Shown here piece by piece: positions 1-10,694 of a DNA stretch of 30,000 nucleotides (positions are counted from its first letter, which is position 1; every line of letters begins with the position of its first letter). The translations under genes were made by a program, and so were the position numbers. Source of the DNA: Chrysomallon squamiferum (lineage: Eukaryota > Mollusca > Gastropoda > Neomphalida > Peltospiridae); contig CM022673.1 in the NCBI GenBank assembly GCA_012295275.1, positions 17,916,310-17,946,309 of the forward strand, given 5' to 3'. Under the pieces are notes generated by a model that saw only the letters and a list, made by a program, of their open reading frames with translations, did no database searches and was not told the DNA's origin.

Positions 1-58
1 GTTCTCTGAAATTTTAACTTCGTGAAGCAAAAACGTGCGCCGATTAGTAGAAACTAAA

Positions 59-127
<69 letters not shown>
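59..127. repeat. (TAA)n joined to (TTA)n: inverted microsatellite pair
   Basis: About ten TAA units run directly into about twelve TTA units. The halves are reverse complements, so the DNA or RNA could fold into a hairpin with arms of about 30 bp. Confidence 0.93.
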
Positions 128-128
<1 letters not shown>

Positions 129-480
129 TCAAACAACAGCTTCAGTACGTATTTATTTTAAAGAGATTTTCTTTTTTTTTCTATTTACTTTTTGTGTAAC
201 AAAATATCATCCCAGAATAAAGAAAAAACCATCCCCGTTTTTTTGTGTTTTTTTTGTTTTTGTTTTTGATGTCGCTTTATTTATTTATTTTTATTTTATT
301 TTTTTAAAGATAATTATATTCCAACAGCTAGCTTCAACTAATTCACCTTCGGTAGTTAATATTTCGTTACTACATAACCTTCGCACGCATTTTAATATTA
401 TTTAACAAACATTCACTTGGGGAAAAAATAATTTTTGTTATGTTTAGGATCTAAGTGCTATTTGCATAGAAATGGCTAAT
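128..480. other. AT-rich non-coding stretch
   Basis: T-rich low complexity to about 310, then mixed AT-rich sequence. No exon or RNA gene is visible. Confidence 0.6.
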
Positions 481-494
481 TTATTTAATAATCC

Positions 495-745
495 AGTGAG
501 TGTCGCGTGGCCTTTCAGCACGGCCAGCGAGTCATTGCTACCCGTCAACTGCCTGTCACGTATCTAAACTTTATTACCGGTAAGCAGCCGGACAAGCACG
601 CGCCCGGCACGCGCTGGCACGTGGCGCCAACTCGTCTGACTTTCAAAAATAGTGAAAAAATGTTCGCAACACAAGAGCGCACGTTCATTCCTTTGTGATT
701 TGGTTTAAATACAGCACCACCGGCTTTCACTTGACGGCGCTAACT
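495..745. other. CpG-rich island without a recognised gene
   Basis: This block is far richer in GC and CpG than its surroundings. It contains a possible small exon, with a CTTTCAG acceptor near 517 and a GTAAGC donor at about 580. Open frames of about 60 codons occur on both strands but match nothing I know. It may be a promoter or regulatory island, or a gene fragment. Confidence 0.3.
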
Positions 746-994
746 GTAGTTCAAAGATAGCATTTTGTTTTAACACGGTTGTGTTATTCTGTTTTTGTAG
801 TGGGGGGGCTTTTGGGGGAGGGAAGATTTTATTTGTTTTTTCCCCTTTGTTTCTTCATCTTTTTAATTCTTTTTAATTTTAAAAAATGTTTAAGTAATGA
901 CTGCACTGTTCTTTCTTTCTATGATGAATATTTATTAATTAATTAATTTATTTATTTATTGTTATTACTATTATTATCATGATCATCTTCATTA

Positions 995-1005
995 TTATGA
1001 TTATG

Positions 1006-1036
<31 letters not shown>

Positions 1037-1179
1037 GTGTTGTTTCTACTCTTTTAATAAAATAAAATGCACCGAATAAAAGGTAACGGGTCATGGAAAC
1101 CTTACCTTCAGCAATCATCTTAATCGAAATTGCAAATACACTCGTTTGTTTTATTTTATTTTGACTAATTTTGAAGACC

Positions 1180-1239
<60 letters not shown>

Positions 1240-1240
1240 T
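995..1240. repeat. Two ATT/AAT microsatellites
   Basis: (ATT)n at about 1004-1035 and (AAT)n at 1181-1240. A 77-codon frame spanning them on the minus strand is a poly-Ile artefact. Confidence 0.93.
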
Positions 1241-1289
1241 AAAAAAATTAAAATTTATGTCTTTAAGTTAAAAAGACCGATAATATAAA

Positions 1290-1945
1290 CGCTTGTTGGT
1301 CCATTAACCTGGCTGTTTTGAGATTTACGGGCATTTCCTTGTCACTTATGCGTGACTAAAATGTGGAAACTTCATTTCAAATCATCCGTAAAGATGAAAT
1401 TAGATAAGTGCGAGAAATGAACGTAACCGCCACACACAGCCACAGTTCCATACCGGGTGTTACAGCCATTATAAATCAGGGACGAAAATGTTTTCATACG
1501 AAATGAGCACGCATGCGGCTTCCTTTCTATTAAGGCATCAAGTTTTAAACGAGATGATGAATAATATAAGGCATTATTAACAAGAGGGTGTTTTTTTTTA
1601 ATGGGGGGGGGATGGAAATCAAATCCAAGATAGCAACACTAGTAATATCTCACAACCACTTATTCCGTTAGTGGCGCGAAATGTGCGGCCATTAACAAGG
1701 GTAGCGACTCGGATTAAAAGAAAAGAAAATACCTGGTTTCACTGCTAATGGAGCATTATGGGAACGTATGCGCCTGGCAGCAGGAATCGTACGTAATTTG
1801 CTACAATTTAGAAGTGTACCAGGACGCGGAAATCTAATTCCGCCAAATTACAAGGCTGACCAGATAGCATTAGTTGTAAATTAAACAGTACTAATTTGCC
1901 GTAATACGGATCAATAGACGTTTGTTTGAGATCCTGCTAACGAAT
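1290..1945. other. Complex, CpG-containing non-coding block (candidate conserved element)
   Basis: Two patches, about 1290-1560 and 1650-1945, have balanced composition, many CpGs and little simple repeat, in contrast to the flanks. They lack long open frames. This texture is common in conserved non-coding regulatory elements, but conservation cannot be shown from one sequence. Confidence 0.3.
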
Positions 1946-2057
1946 TGGCAGAGTACTATGGCTTAGTAAATTATGTTTAGGATGGGGGGGAGTTTCGAGT
2001 TGTTTGGAAGTGCATACGTACACACGTACACATACACATACACACACGCACTGTCTT

Positions 2058-2082
2058 TCAAAGAACAGGCGCTGTTCTTTGA
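2058..2082. promoter_or_regulatory. Perfect 11-bp inverted repeat around GCG
   Basis: TCAAAGAACAG at 2058-2068, a GCG spacer, and CTGTTCTTTGA at 2072-2082. The arms are exact reverse complements. Each carries a TCAAAG/CTTTGA core like TCF/LEF or SOX sites. The AGAACA and TGTTCT halves are five bases apart, which does not fit steroid-receptor elements (spacing three). Any function is inference. Confidence 0.5.
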
Positions 2083-2288
2083 TCTTTCCTGTATAAAAAC
2101 ATTTGTCTTATAAAAAGGTAAAAAGTGAATAACTAAATGAAATGTAGTGTTGAATATTAGAGCTGCTAACAAAAGTACTGTTAGAATAGCACCAGTAGTA
2201 AAAGTAACTGGTAGCTGTAATACTTTTTTAAACATTTAGATTTAATAACAGTTATTAAGTAGATGTTATGTACTTGCGAGAAAGGTTT

Positions 2289-2290
<2 letters not shown>

Positions 2291-2343
<53 letters not shown>
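2291..2343. repeat. (CT)26 microsatellite
   Basis: An uninterrupted CT run of 53 bp. The Arg-Glu repeat frame on the other strand is an artefact. Confidence 0.97.
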
Positions 2344-2345
<2 letters not shown>

Positions 2346-2700
2346 CACCTGTTCTTATTTCGAAGAAACTCGACATGACCAATTAGATTACACAGGATTG
2401 AATAAGACGGAGTAACACTAATTATTACACAAACAGTGTGTTTCCGCTGCAATCAGATTGACAATTCTACTTCACTTGAAACTTCTCCGTAGGCAACTTT
2501 CACACGATGCTGCTTTATTGTCAGTACACTTGTACCCAGCTGCGTCTCTTGCATAAAGCCAGTTACCTGTGGTCGCGAGCGCTACCTGGTGTTGTCTTTC
2601 TTGTCTGCCCTTGATCACGCCACTTGTTGCAAACGGCACGCGCCATTTAGCAGACGAAGGAGATTTTATTGCCAGCACGATTTAACACGAATATTGCGAC
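2344..2700. other. Complex non-coding block, CpG-containing
   Basis: The stretch about 2460-2690 has balanced composition and several E-box-like CANNTG sites. Its 68-codon minus-strand frame resembles no known protein. It may be regulatory. Confidence 0.25.
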
Positions 2701-3700
2701 TATAATTAAATTCAACAGTTTTTGACAAAGATAGATGTATTACATCATTTACAATTTTTATTAAAATTTTGCGAAAATAATTCGACTTAAATAAAACCAC
2801 TACTGCTGCTACTAATAATAAACAAATAAATAATCGCAGTAATATAAACGATCATAGGCCATGTTAACTTTGAAAGGCTGTTTTGTGAAGCTATTATTTT
2901 AAAATGTATGGGTGTTGTTTTAATTTTAAAAAATTCAAGGTTCTAGAATGATTATATTCTGATGATGGTCAAGATAACAAACTTGTATTTTATGTAAACA
3001 TTGTATAATATTTATAAAATCTGAATTTATATTAACAACAACAACAACACAACAATAATAATGTTACTTTCAGAAATAGTTTATTCTTTTTAATTCTATT
3101 TTCATTTCCTTTGTCTTTCTTTCTTTCTTCTTTTCTTTCTATTCATTTTCTTTTCTTTGTTTCTATTTTCAACCCGTGCTTCACAACTGTTTGATTGAAG
3201 AACACTATACATTTTTCCTATCAGTGGCAACAGGCATTTAAAAATCCTTTGCTACTAATCGCTAAACTTAGCTAATTTTTTTCTCCTACTAATATCACTT
3301 AAAAAACATTTTTAACCTAATGAAAGATAATGTAAAAAATGAGTTCAAATGTCGTTAAGCAGAAGACATTCATTCACGATTACGATAGTGATAATGATTA
3401 TTGCTGTTGTGACAGCAATAACAACAACTACTTCGACTCCTCTTCCTACTATAGCTGCTACTATAACAACTACCACCATTACTAGTACTACTACTATGCT
3501 ACTATTACTACAACTATTTATTATTAGTAGTAGTATTATTAGTATTAGTATTATTAATTACTACATACATTATACGATTATGTCTTCCTTTTAAGCTTTG
3601 CTTGGCAGATTGAAAAAGCTTTAAAACAGTTTATATTGTTAAACTGAGAAATAAAATAAAATTTGATACATTTATATATATATACATTGATTACTGAATA

Positions 3701-3704
<4 letters not shown>
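2701..3704. other. AT-rich non-coding stretch with degenerate trinucleotides
   Basis: Contains TTTC repeats near 3115-3160 and degenerate ACT/ATT trinucleotides at about 3410-3560. The latter create an 81-codon Thr/Ile-rich frame that I do not regard as a gene. Confidence 0.65.

Positions 3705-3770
<66 letters not shown>
3705..3770. repeat. (GA)33 microsatellite
   Basis: An uninterrupted GA run of 66 bp. The Leu-Ser repeat frame on the minus strand is an artefact. Confidence 0.97.
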
Positions 3771-3771
<1 letters not shown>

Positions 3772-3774
3772 GAA

Positions 3775-4660
3775 TAAGATGGTCAGGAAATTGTTTAAAT
3801 CCATCTAAAGTGCCACAGAGCACTTTTCCATTAATTTTGTTTTCTTCTATCCGTGTTTAATCCGCGCCGAGCTTTATCGTGTTGAATGGCGACTTGGCAT
3901 TGTAAACCAGTCTCAGAGTGCTGATTACCGTACGTTAGGCAGCGGCCGTGAAACGTATCGACAGCCGGTAGTTGTAAAAATCCATGCCCGCTATCGAACG
4001 GAACAGGAATATATTTCACCCCCTCCGACAAGAGGTTGGCCGATCGATTGTGTATTAAGTGTTAAATGTTCTGCTTCTAATTAGCCACAAGTTTATCAGA
4101 AATCAATTTCTTCCAAACACGAGATTCCACCGCGCGAACGGTTTCAACCCACTTCCATTTTCATTGAAATCATGCAGGATTTCTCTGCCCGACAACACTT
4201 CTTTAATTTTGGAGTTACTTACAGACTTGTCTTTTGAAATGATATTCACGTACACTAACGACCAAGACTCGGTGTATTCCGGAAGTCCCCAGCATTTACA
4301 TTTCCGTATTTCTCATTCGAACTTCCGAGTTCCGACATCGTTTGTTTTCGCGGGGCTGTAATCGGCCATCAAATGACACAGTAACAATGACGAAATCCCG
4401 AACTCCTCTTAATGTCATACTTATGCATAATGCAGATAGAAAAGCTGATTTAATGACTGGCGTTCCAACAATAATTCCGCGAAAGGAGTGACGAAAAGAG
4501 AGAACAAAACAAAGTCTCTGCCACAAGAAATTTTGCACGCGAATTGAACTCATTTTTATTTGGTTCGCCGAAATGCCACCGCTACTGTAGTAGAACAATA
4601 ACTCAGTAAAAAGCTGAAATAATAAGCAAGACAAAAGGCCCACTAAGAAATAACTGAAGC
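3775..4660. other. Largest complex non-repetitive block of the left region (candidate regulatory DNA)
   Basis: Nearly 900 bp are free of simple repeats and rich in CpG, bounded by a GA array and an ATT array. Possible factor sites include TAATTA-type homeodomain cores near 4078 and a POU-like TTATGCATAA at 4421-4430. Open frames of 100 and 115 codons on opposite strands share no recognisable domain and lack splice support. I favour a regulatory element over a gene, without proof. Confidence 0.3.
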
Positions 4661-4672
4661 GAAACGAACGAC

Positions 4673-4676
<4 letters not shown>

Positions 4677-4731
<55 letters not shown>
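4677..4731. repeat. (ATT)n microsatellite
   Basis: About 18 ATT units directly bounding the complex block on its left. Confidence 0.95.
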
Positions 4732-5120
4732 TGTATCGCTGTAACAGGCTAGAGCCAGGACTCTGAATAATCCCCACAGAATTAACCCAAATCAAGACAG
4801 AGATGAATAAAATAAAAACCTATCTGCACAGTTCCTTTACATATATATGGAGAAAAAATAACAAGCGGCTCGTCAGTGACATTGTAATCTAGATTTATAT
4901 ATATATAAATTATTTTGTGAATAAATAATTGTTCTGATGTTTTTATATACAAAAGTATTTCTCTTCTTGTTCTTGTCCATCGTTTTGGGTTTGATGGAAC
5001 GAAAATATTTTAAGCATGAATTACTCTGATCAGAAATGTACGGATTTGTATTATGTCAAGCCTAGCCAGAGACATAATAAAAATATATATGTATGTTACT
5101 GTGTATGTGTAATGTACGTG
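4732..5120. other. AT-rich non-coding stretch
   Basis: Mixed AT-rich sequence with short TA runs near 4841 and 4900. No exon or RNA gene was recognised. Confidence 0.55.
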
Positions 5121-5126
5121 TTTGTT

Positions 5127-5166
<40 letters not shown>

Positions 5167-5210
5167 GGTATGTGTGTGTGTGTGTGTGGGTATGTATGTA
5201 TGTGTAACAT
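5121..5210. repeat. (GT)n compound microsatellite
   Basis: GT runs at about 5133-5162 and 5170-5188 are separated by GAATGGGTAT and followed by GTAT steps. Val-Cys and His-Thr frames across it are artefacts. Confidence 0.95.
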
Positions 5211-5866
5211 TACTGACAACCATTTGAATACAAATGATGAATTGGTGGTGTTTGTTGAAAATTAAAAAAACGAAAAAAAAAAACCCCACAAACTGGTTTA
5301 AATATATCATTCACGACTGTAGATAGAGTAATTTAAAAGTTTCTAAAATATAATTACACAGAGAATTTTTTATATGTTTTGTTAGTTTATTAAAAGACTT
5401 CATAAAAATAGAAGTACTCTTACAAATAGAAAAAAGTGTATAAAACATAACATTAAACAAATAAAATGAAATAAAATAAAGTAAATTAAATAGAATAAAA
5501 TAAGTAACAAAAATCAAGCTTGGTTTTTTAAATTTATTTTGTAAGTTTTTAAATTTATTTTGTAAGTGTTTTTTGTAATGTTGTTATTGTTATTACTGGT
5601 TGTGTTCAAAAGCACGTTTAAACGTAATCGTATAAGGACAACGTGAAAGGTGACGACAGATTGGAAAGTATTGAATTTGTATTAGAAATGTTATTGTGAT
5701 GTTAATGTTAGACAGCTGATGTACACCAGAGTGAACGTACGTACGTCTTCGGTTTTGATTTAAACAATGTTTTTGACAACTCGTTTTTGTAGGTGTAAAA
5801 TATCGGTGATAAATTTAAATGAAAAACAAATATAATAATAAAATGCCAGTAATAAATAGACTATTC

Positions 5867-5913
<47 letters not shown>

Positions 5914-6115
5914 TAAAACTCGTGATTTCTCAAAGCGGTTATACAATAAAGTGCAGTTTATTATTATTGTTATTATTGCTGCTGATTTTAGTTTTTCATT
6001 GGAATTTTTTTTTCATGTTTCACACACGCCACACTTTTAAAATACGTTATTTTAATAAATATATTTTTTCTTATTTTGCTCGACAAAACAAATGTTAAAA
6101 AAGAAGAAGAGAAAA
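5211..6115. other. AT-rich non-coding stretch with an (AAT)n array
   Basis: Holds a small direct duplication of AAATTTATTTTGTAAGT near 5529-5567, a more complex patch at 5575-5770 and (AAT)n at 5867-5912. No gene was recognised. Confidence 0.6.
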
Positions 6116-6335
6116 CAAAAATTAATCTTCGTTGCCTTGGATTTACCCGGTAGTCATGGTTCATCTGACGTAGGTCACGTGCATGAAGTCGTGTAGCAGG
6201 CACTGGAGTCACAGCTGGCGTTGAAAGCCGTAAGGACATCATTCATCGAGGTCGTTCATCTTGATTCTCAAGTCGTTTGCGTCATGGCCAGTATTTACGA
6301 GTTCAATTTCTTTGGCGTTATCTTTTCTCATAGTT
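6115..6335. other. Complex CpG-containing island with a CACGTG E-box
   Basis: Balanced composition between AT-rich flanks, with GGTCACGTGC near 6173-6182 and several CGTC/GACG steps. A minus-strand frame (MMSLRLSTPAVTPVPATRLH and on) covers the island but is unrecognised and ends without a donor. It may be regulatory or a single missed exon. Confidence 0.25.
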
Positions 6336-6654
6336 GAATTTCGTTTGGTTCAGAGAAAAAAATCCTAAAAACAGATTGCAATATAAAAAGAAAAGTCACT
6401 GCAGTTTCTTGTTAAATGACTATTAATTTAATTAAGTCTGGTTAAAATAGTGCATGTTACTTTTATAATTTTAATGTGGATCTGTCTTAAACTGACTACA
6501 CATGAATGATGATTAATTTAATAAATCAATTTATATATGAATGTAATGTTTGTATTCATGAATTTAATGGTTACTTTTCTTGTTAATATTAATATTTCTG
6601 TTTTTAGTTATAACGAGCCACAATCAGTTTGTGTGTACCTTAATTTTATCAACG

Positions 6655-6656
<2 letters not shown>

Positions 6657-6695
<39 letters not shown>
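6657..6695. repeat. (CT)n microsatellite
   Basis: An uninterrupted CT run of about 39 bp in AT-rich sequence. The surrounding 92-codon frame is a repeat artefact. Confidence 0.95.
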
Positions 6696-6696
<1 letters not shown>

Positions 6697-7320
6697 AGGC
6701 CATGTCTGAAACTATTTCTTTCTTAAAAAGTTGCATGATTTCTTTGAAAACTTCTTTTTCTATTTCCTTTTGTCATACCTTAAACAGTGCTGATATGAAT
6801 TTTTTTTTTTTTTAAATAAAAAAAAGTAAAAAAAATCAAATTCTGTCGTTCTTCCAACATATACATTTCTTTATCCAAGGACACGCACCAAATTAAAGTA
6901 ATTGCGTGTCAGCAAGGCAGTAAATCACAAAACTCACAATGTTTAAATCAGTATATATGTAAACAAAATATTTAAATTTATGTTATTAACCTTGTATTGA
7001 AAATTATACATCATACGCATATAATAACAATGGCCGGCTAGATAACAAGAAAAAATCCATTAAAACAGCAAGAACTTTTATTGTTTTATTTATTTATTTG
7101 TTTACTTGTTTCTTTGTTTGTTTCTTTGTTTGTTTGTTTGTTTGTTAGTTTGTTAGTTTTAATATTATTTATTCACCATTTATTTATTTTTTGTTAGACA
7201 AAATAGTTCACTTTAATTTCTTTAATTTAAACAACATCTATTAGGTATTAAAGAATCATATTCATATCCTTGATCACGTTTATAATTTGAAAAAAAAAAA
7301 AAAGATATAAAATTTAACGT
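6696..7320. other. AT-rich non-coding stretch with TTTG/TTTA repeats
   Basis: T-rich tetranucleotide repeats (TTTA, TTTC, TTTG) occupy about 7078-7160. No gene was recognised. Confidence 0.6.
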
Positions 7321-7326
7321 CTATAA

Positions 7327-7434
7327 TTGCAAGCCTTAATGGAAGGGAAACAACTCTTGCAATATTTGTTTAAACTAAAATTAGGAAGGGAAATAACTGT
7401 TTAGTCACTCATAAAAAGGACGTGAACGAATTAC

Positions 7435-7473
<39 letters not shown>
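7327..7473 (+). mobile_element. Possible SINE-like fragment with a 35-base poly(A) tail
   Basis: Two copies of GGAAGGGAAACAACT / GGAAGGGAAATAACT, about 50 bp apart, precede an uninterrupted A-run at 7439-7473. Similar AAGGGA-ATAACT motifs recur in dispersed mollusc repeats, from general knowledge that I could not check. The tail suggests retroposition, but no pol III boxes or target duplication were identified. Confidence 0.25.
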
Positions 7474-7475
<2 letters not shown>

Positions 7476-7552
7476 ATTAAATTTCAAAATCAAGTATACT
7501 TTCTCATAGATTCGTAATCATCTATATTTTCCTCTGTTTAACTTATATGAAT

Positions 7553-7555
<3 letters not shown>

Positions 7556-7616
<61 letters not shown>

Positions 7617-7626
7617 TAATAATATC

Positions 7627-7674
<48 letters not shown>
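7556..7674. repeat. Two (AAT)n arrays
   Basis: TAA/AAT runs at 7556-7611 and 7625-7674 are separated by an A-rich interruption. Together they make a poly-Leu/Ile frame of 84 codons on the minus strand, which is not a gene. Confidence 0.95.
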
Positions 7675-7675
<1 letters not shown>

Positions 7676-8628
7676 TGATAATAAAAGATAATGACCAAAT
7701 GATGGTGGTATTATAATTAATGTACATTTTAACAAAATGTTTATAACAACAGCAACAACAAAAAAATAACAAATACGGAGTTTATTTTTAAATTTATTTT
7801 GCTGATTTACTCAGCATCACCAGCAATACATTTTCAATAAATCATTGCCAGTTTTATTTGTATAAATAACTGTTTACGTGGAATTATAAATATTTTTAAT
7901 CTTTCCACCCAGATTACATTAAATTCCAACAACCTGAGATATAAAATGTTTTATTTTGTATTGAAATGTCTAGTAAAAATAAAAGGAAAATAAATAGAAG
8001 AAAAAATAAAAATTATAAACCCAGTAAATCAAAAATAAAGACCAAAAATTAGACAAAAAATAGCTGTCATACATAAATAATAAATAATTAAGTGGTAATT
8101 TAAAATATTTTAAAATATATTTTTCATAAAAAGTACATTTTAGCACATAACTCTGCTGCAGATGTGATTTTCTTCTAAACTAATGCATAGATTTCTGTGA
8201 AAATATTTCCTTGATGCAACTGATTCCCCTTTAAAGTTAAATGAAATATTTTAATTATTTGAAATGGTAGAATTATATAATAAAAATTACATGTGAGACA
8301 AGATATTTATTATGAATATTCATAATACATAAAAATATGAAATCTAAATTCAGTTCTATATACAACATAATTAAAGAATGAAATATTCAAAATGTCTCAT
8401 TTACAGCAAATTGTGAATGAATAAGTATAACAGCATGTTATTTTACCATATTAAAAAAGTACTGGACTGGTCTCAATATAGACCCACTTTTTGATATTAG
8501 TTTTTATCATCATTCAGCCAATCACTGACAACTTTACAAAATGTAATTTCAGTACTGAAGATTGACACACAACATGTTTGAAACAAACCATTAATGTTTT
8601 CCATTGTTTCTTTCTTTTCTTCATTTTT
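7675..8628. other. AT-rich non-coding stretch downstream of TMEM167A
   Basis: No coding exon was recognised. It would include TMEM167A 3' UTR only if the AATAAA signals at 8629-8647 are skipped. Confidence 0.55.
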
Positions 8629-8764
8629 TTTATTATTAAATTTTATTTTCAAGCTCTCTCATATAATCTTCAGATGTTGTCATTTGAAAAATGTTTTTCA
8701 AAACTGACTTGCCTACAGCAGAATTTTTGTTGAAAGATTGTGAATGTAGTCAGCATCTTTGCCT

Positions 8765-10131
8765 CTATGTCCAGAACAAAATACTAACTGCCATAGCAAC
8801 ACAGCACACTGCTACATAGGGACTTTTTCTTTCTCCTGAAAAATAAATCAATGAATTAATGAATAACTTATCAGGAATTAAAAATTATATAGTTCTTTAA
8901 AACCTGTAATCTGCAGAGATATAAAAACTATGGAGTTAAAAAATACAGACATGTTTTGGGGGGTTCTTTTTGTAGGTATTATTAAAAATAACTATAGAAG
9001 AAAAGGTAATGAAAATCAGCTGTATTAACATAAAACAACATACCTATTCTAGCAAACTTCCAAAATGTTCCAAGTACACTGAAAGAAAAGAAAAAGGAAA
9101 AAAGAAATAGAAGAAATATTATTATTGAGATTTACATGATCTGATAATGAAAACCTTTCAAACCTGCAAATTTTCCAGAAATTCTTTTGCTGATTATAAA
9201 CAATTTATTTTTAATTTGACAACTGCTTAGTTAGTCTTGGTTAGCCTCTTTGGTAATAGAAACTCTTTTTGGTTTACAGTTGCTGGAGATAAAACCATTA
9301 ATTTTTATAAATAAATAAATAAATAAATAATAATAAAGATGCAACAGTTTTGTTAATTATTAAATAAAAACTGAACTAAACACATTTTTTAATTAAAAGT
9401 TAGAAGGGCTCAGTTTTAAATGAATGTAACTGCAGACATGGTGAGGCTGTATACAAACCCTGTTTTTTTCCGATCCAGAAGACTTGGTGCGATTGCTCTC
9501 AGGTATGTGCAGGTGCAAATTAGAAGTAACACAACTGTGAGAAGACTTTGAAAGTTAAACAAAGCGGACTGAAAATAAAAAATACAAAAAATACTTGCCT
9601 TTATTTTCATGGTAATATTATAGGTGAAACAGATTATTATACTTTTTGTATTTGTGATACTTTTCTTTGTTAACAATAAAGTTTATTAAAATCATATATA
9701 ATACACGTTTATCTTATTAAGAATATGATAAAATAATTATATTATAATAAATGATACTGTCATAATTTCAGTTACGTCTTGATCTGTTATGGGTATAAAA
9801 TGTCTTATGCACACACACACACACATATATTACATTTCTAAATTAGCAGCAAAACATATCAGTTCAAACTATTTGGTAAATCTTGTGCTGAAAAAGCCCA
9901 GATTTAAACTGCATGATTATCAAAAACTAAAATGCTTCAAGACAAAAGAGAGATAAAAATGACATCTCGAACTATGACAGCAATCTGGTTATTAATTTGT
10001 ATTCTGTAAACTGTAGGCATATTTTTCATTATAATTATGTAACTGAAAGATAAGTAACACAAATTACTGTACAGATTAAAATTAAGTATTAATAAATAAA
10101 ATAATTTAATGATAACTAAAATACAAACCAT
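8765..10131 (-). CDS. TMEM167A: Protein kish (TMEM167A-like), complete, 4 coding exons
   Basis: Coding exons on the minus strand are 10129-10131 (the ATG alone), 9459-9568, 9044-9078 and 8765-8835. They join in phase to 219 nt, 72 residues plus stop, the same length as human kish-A. Visible family motifs are [10 protein letters not shown] at the N-terminus, a first hydrophobic segment (about residues 9-27, [12 protein letters not shown]), [30 protein letters not shown], and a second hydrophobic segment ending LFWT. Kish proteins are small two-pass membrane proteins of the Golgi/early secretory pathway, implicated in constitutive secretion; that role is family knowledge. Donors are GTTTGT (twice) and GTATGT. 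Minus-strand AATAAA hexamers lie at 8629-8634 and 8642-8647, about 120-135 nt past the stop, giving a short 3' UTR. The gene is divergent from XRCC4. Identity is near certain; the weakest point is the exon holding only the start codon. Confidence 0.93.
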
Positions 10132-10694
10132 AATTGACAACGTGGAGTCACACTTCCTAAACTGGTAATCGATTCAGTGAGAAAGATGCGCAATACACAA
10201 GTGAAAACCAGTTTTGACACCATCCACTCTAGTTTTGGTTTTTATTTATCACAAAATGTAAATATACATTGATTTTCATATGCATTGGAAGCAGACAGAA
10301 AGCGATATATTAATAATCTTAATTTTCTGATTTCTGTTGTTAGAGATCGATGTGAGTATTTTATAAGATTTTTTTTTTAAATTATATATGACGCGCTATT
10401 GTATTTCCGTGTTGTATGTATTACTATTACACTGTACTCTTTTAATGACTGCATATTTAACAAAAGGAAGTAACACTAACATAAAGAAGTTAATCATAAA
10501 ACCAAAATTAAAAAAAAATATATAAAGAATAAAATCGTGGAGATGTTACACTAAGATCAATTTAAAAGTATTTATTTATTTACTTATTCATTCATTCATT
10601 CATTCATTCATTCATTCATTCATTCATTTATAATTTCATGTCATTAAAGCCTAAGTTACCTATAATAGAAATTTTCTTTTTCTTTCTAGTACTA
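10132..10694. promoter_or_regulatory. Divergent (bidirectional) promoter between TMEM167A and XRCC4
   Basis: The two start codons are 563 bp apart and point away from each other, so both promoters and 5' UTRs must lie here or start here. No convincing TATA box was placed. A plausible XRCC4 5' UTR intron runs from a GTGAGT donor at 10352 to the acceptor at 10688-10689 just before the start codon. That would put the shared core promoter at roughly 10132-10350. The segment contains an (ATTC)n microsatellite at about 10584-10628. Transcription start sites cannot be fixed from sequence alone. Confidence 0.65.

Noticed and set aside
948-1181. 77-codon minus-strand frame rich in Ile
   Set aside because: Produced by ATT/AAT repeats; no domain or splice context.
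2058-2082. Steroid-receptor response element
   Set aside because: The AGAACA and TGTTCT halves are five bases apart rather than three.
3349-3594. 81-codon plus-strand Thr/Ile-rich frame
   Set aside because: Degenerate trinucleotide repeat sequence; no family resemblance.
4296-4643. 115-codon minus-strand frame
   Set aside because: Longest frame of the left region, but no recognisable domain, signal peptide or splice context; an overlapping 100-codon frame on the other strand is equally unconvincing.
10638-10694. Upstream in-frame ATG extending XRCC4 by 19 residues
   Set aside because: The extension crosses a T-rich tract ending in a good AG acceptor, and XRCC4 proteins start close to the head domain; the ATG at 10695 fits better.
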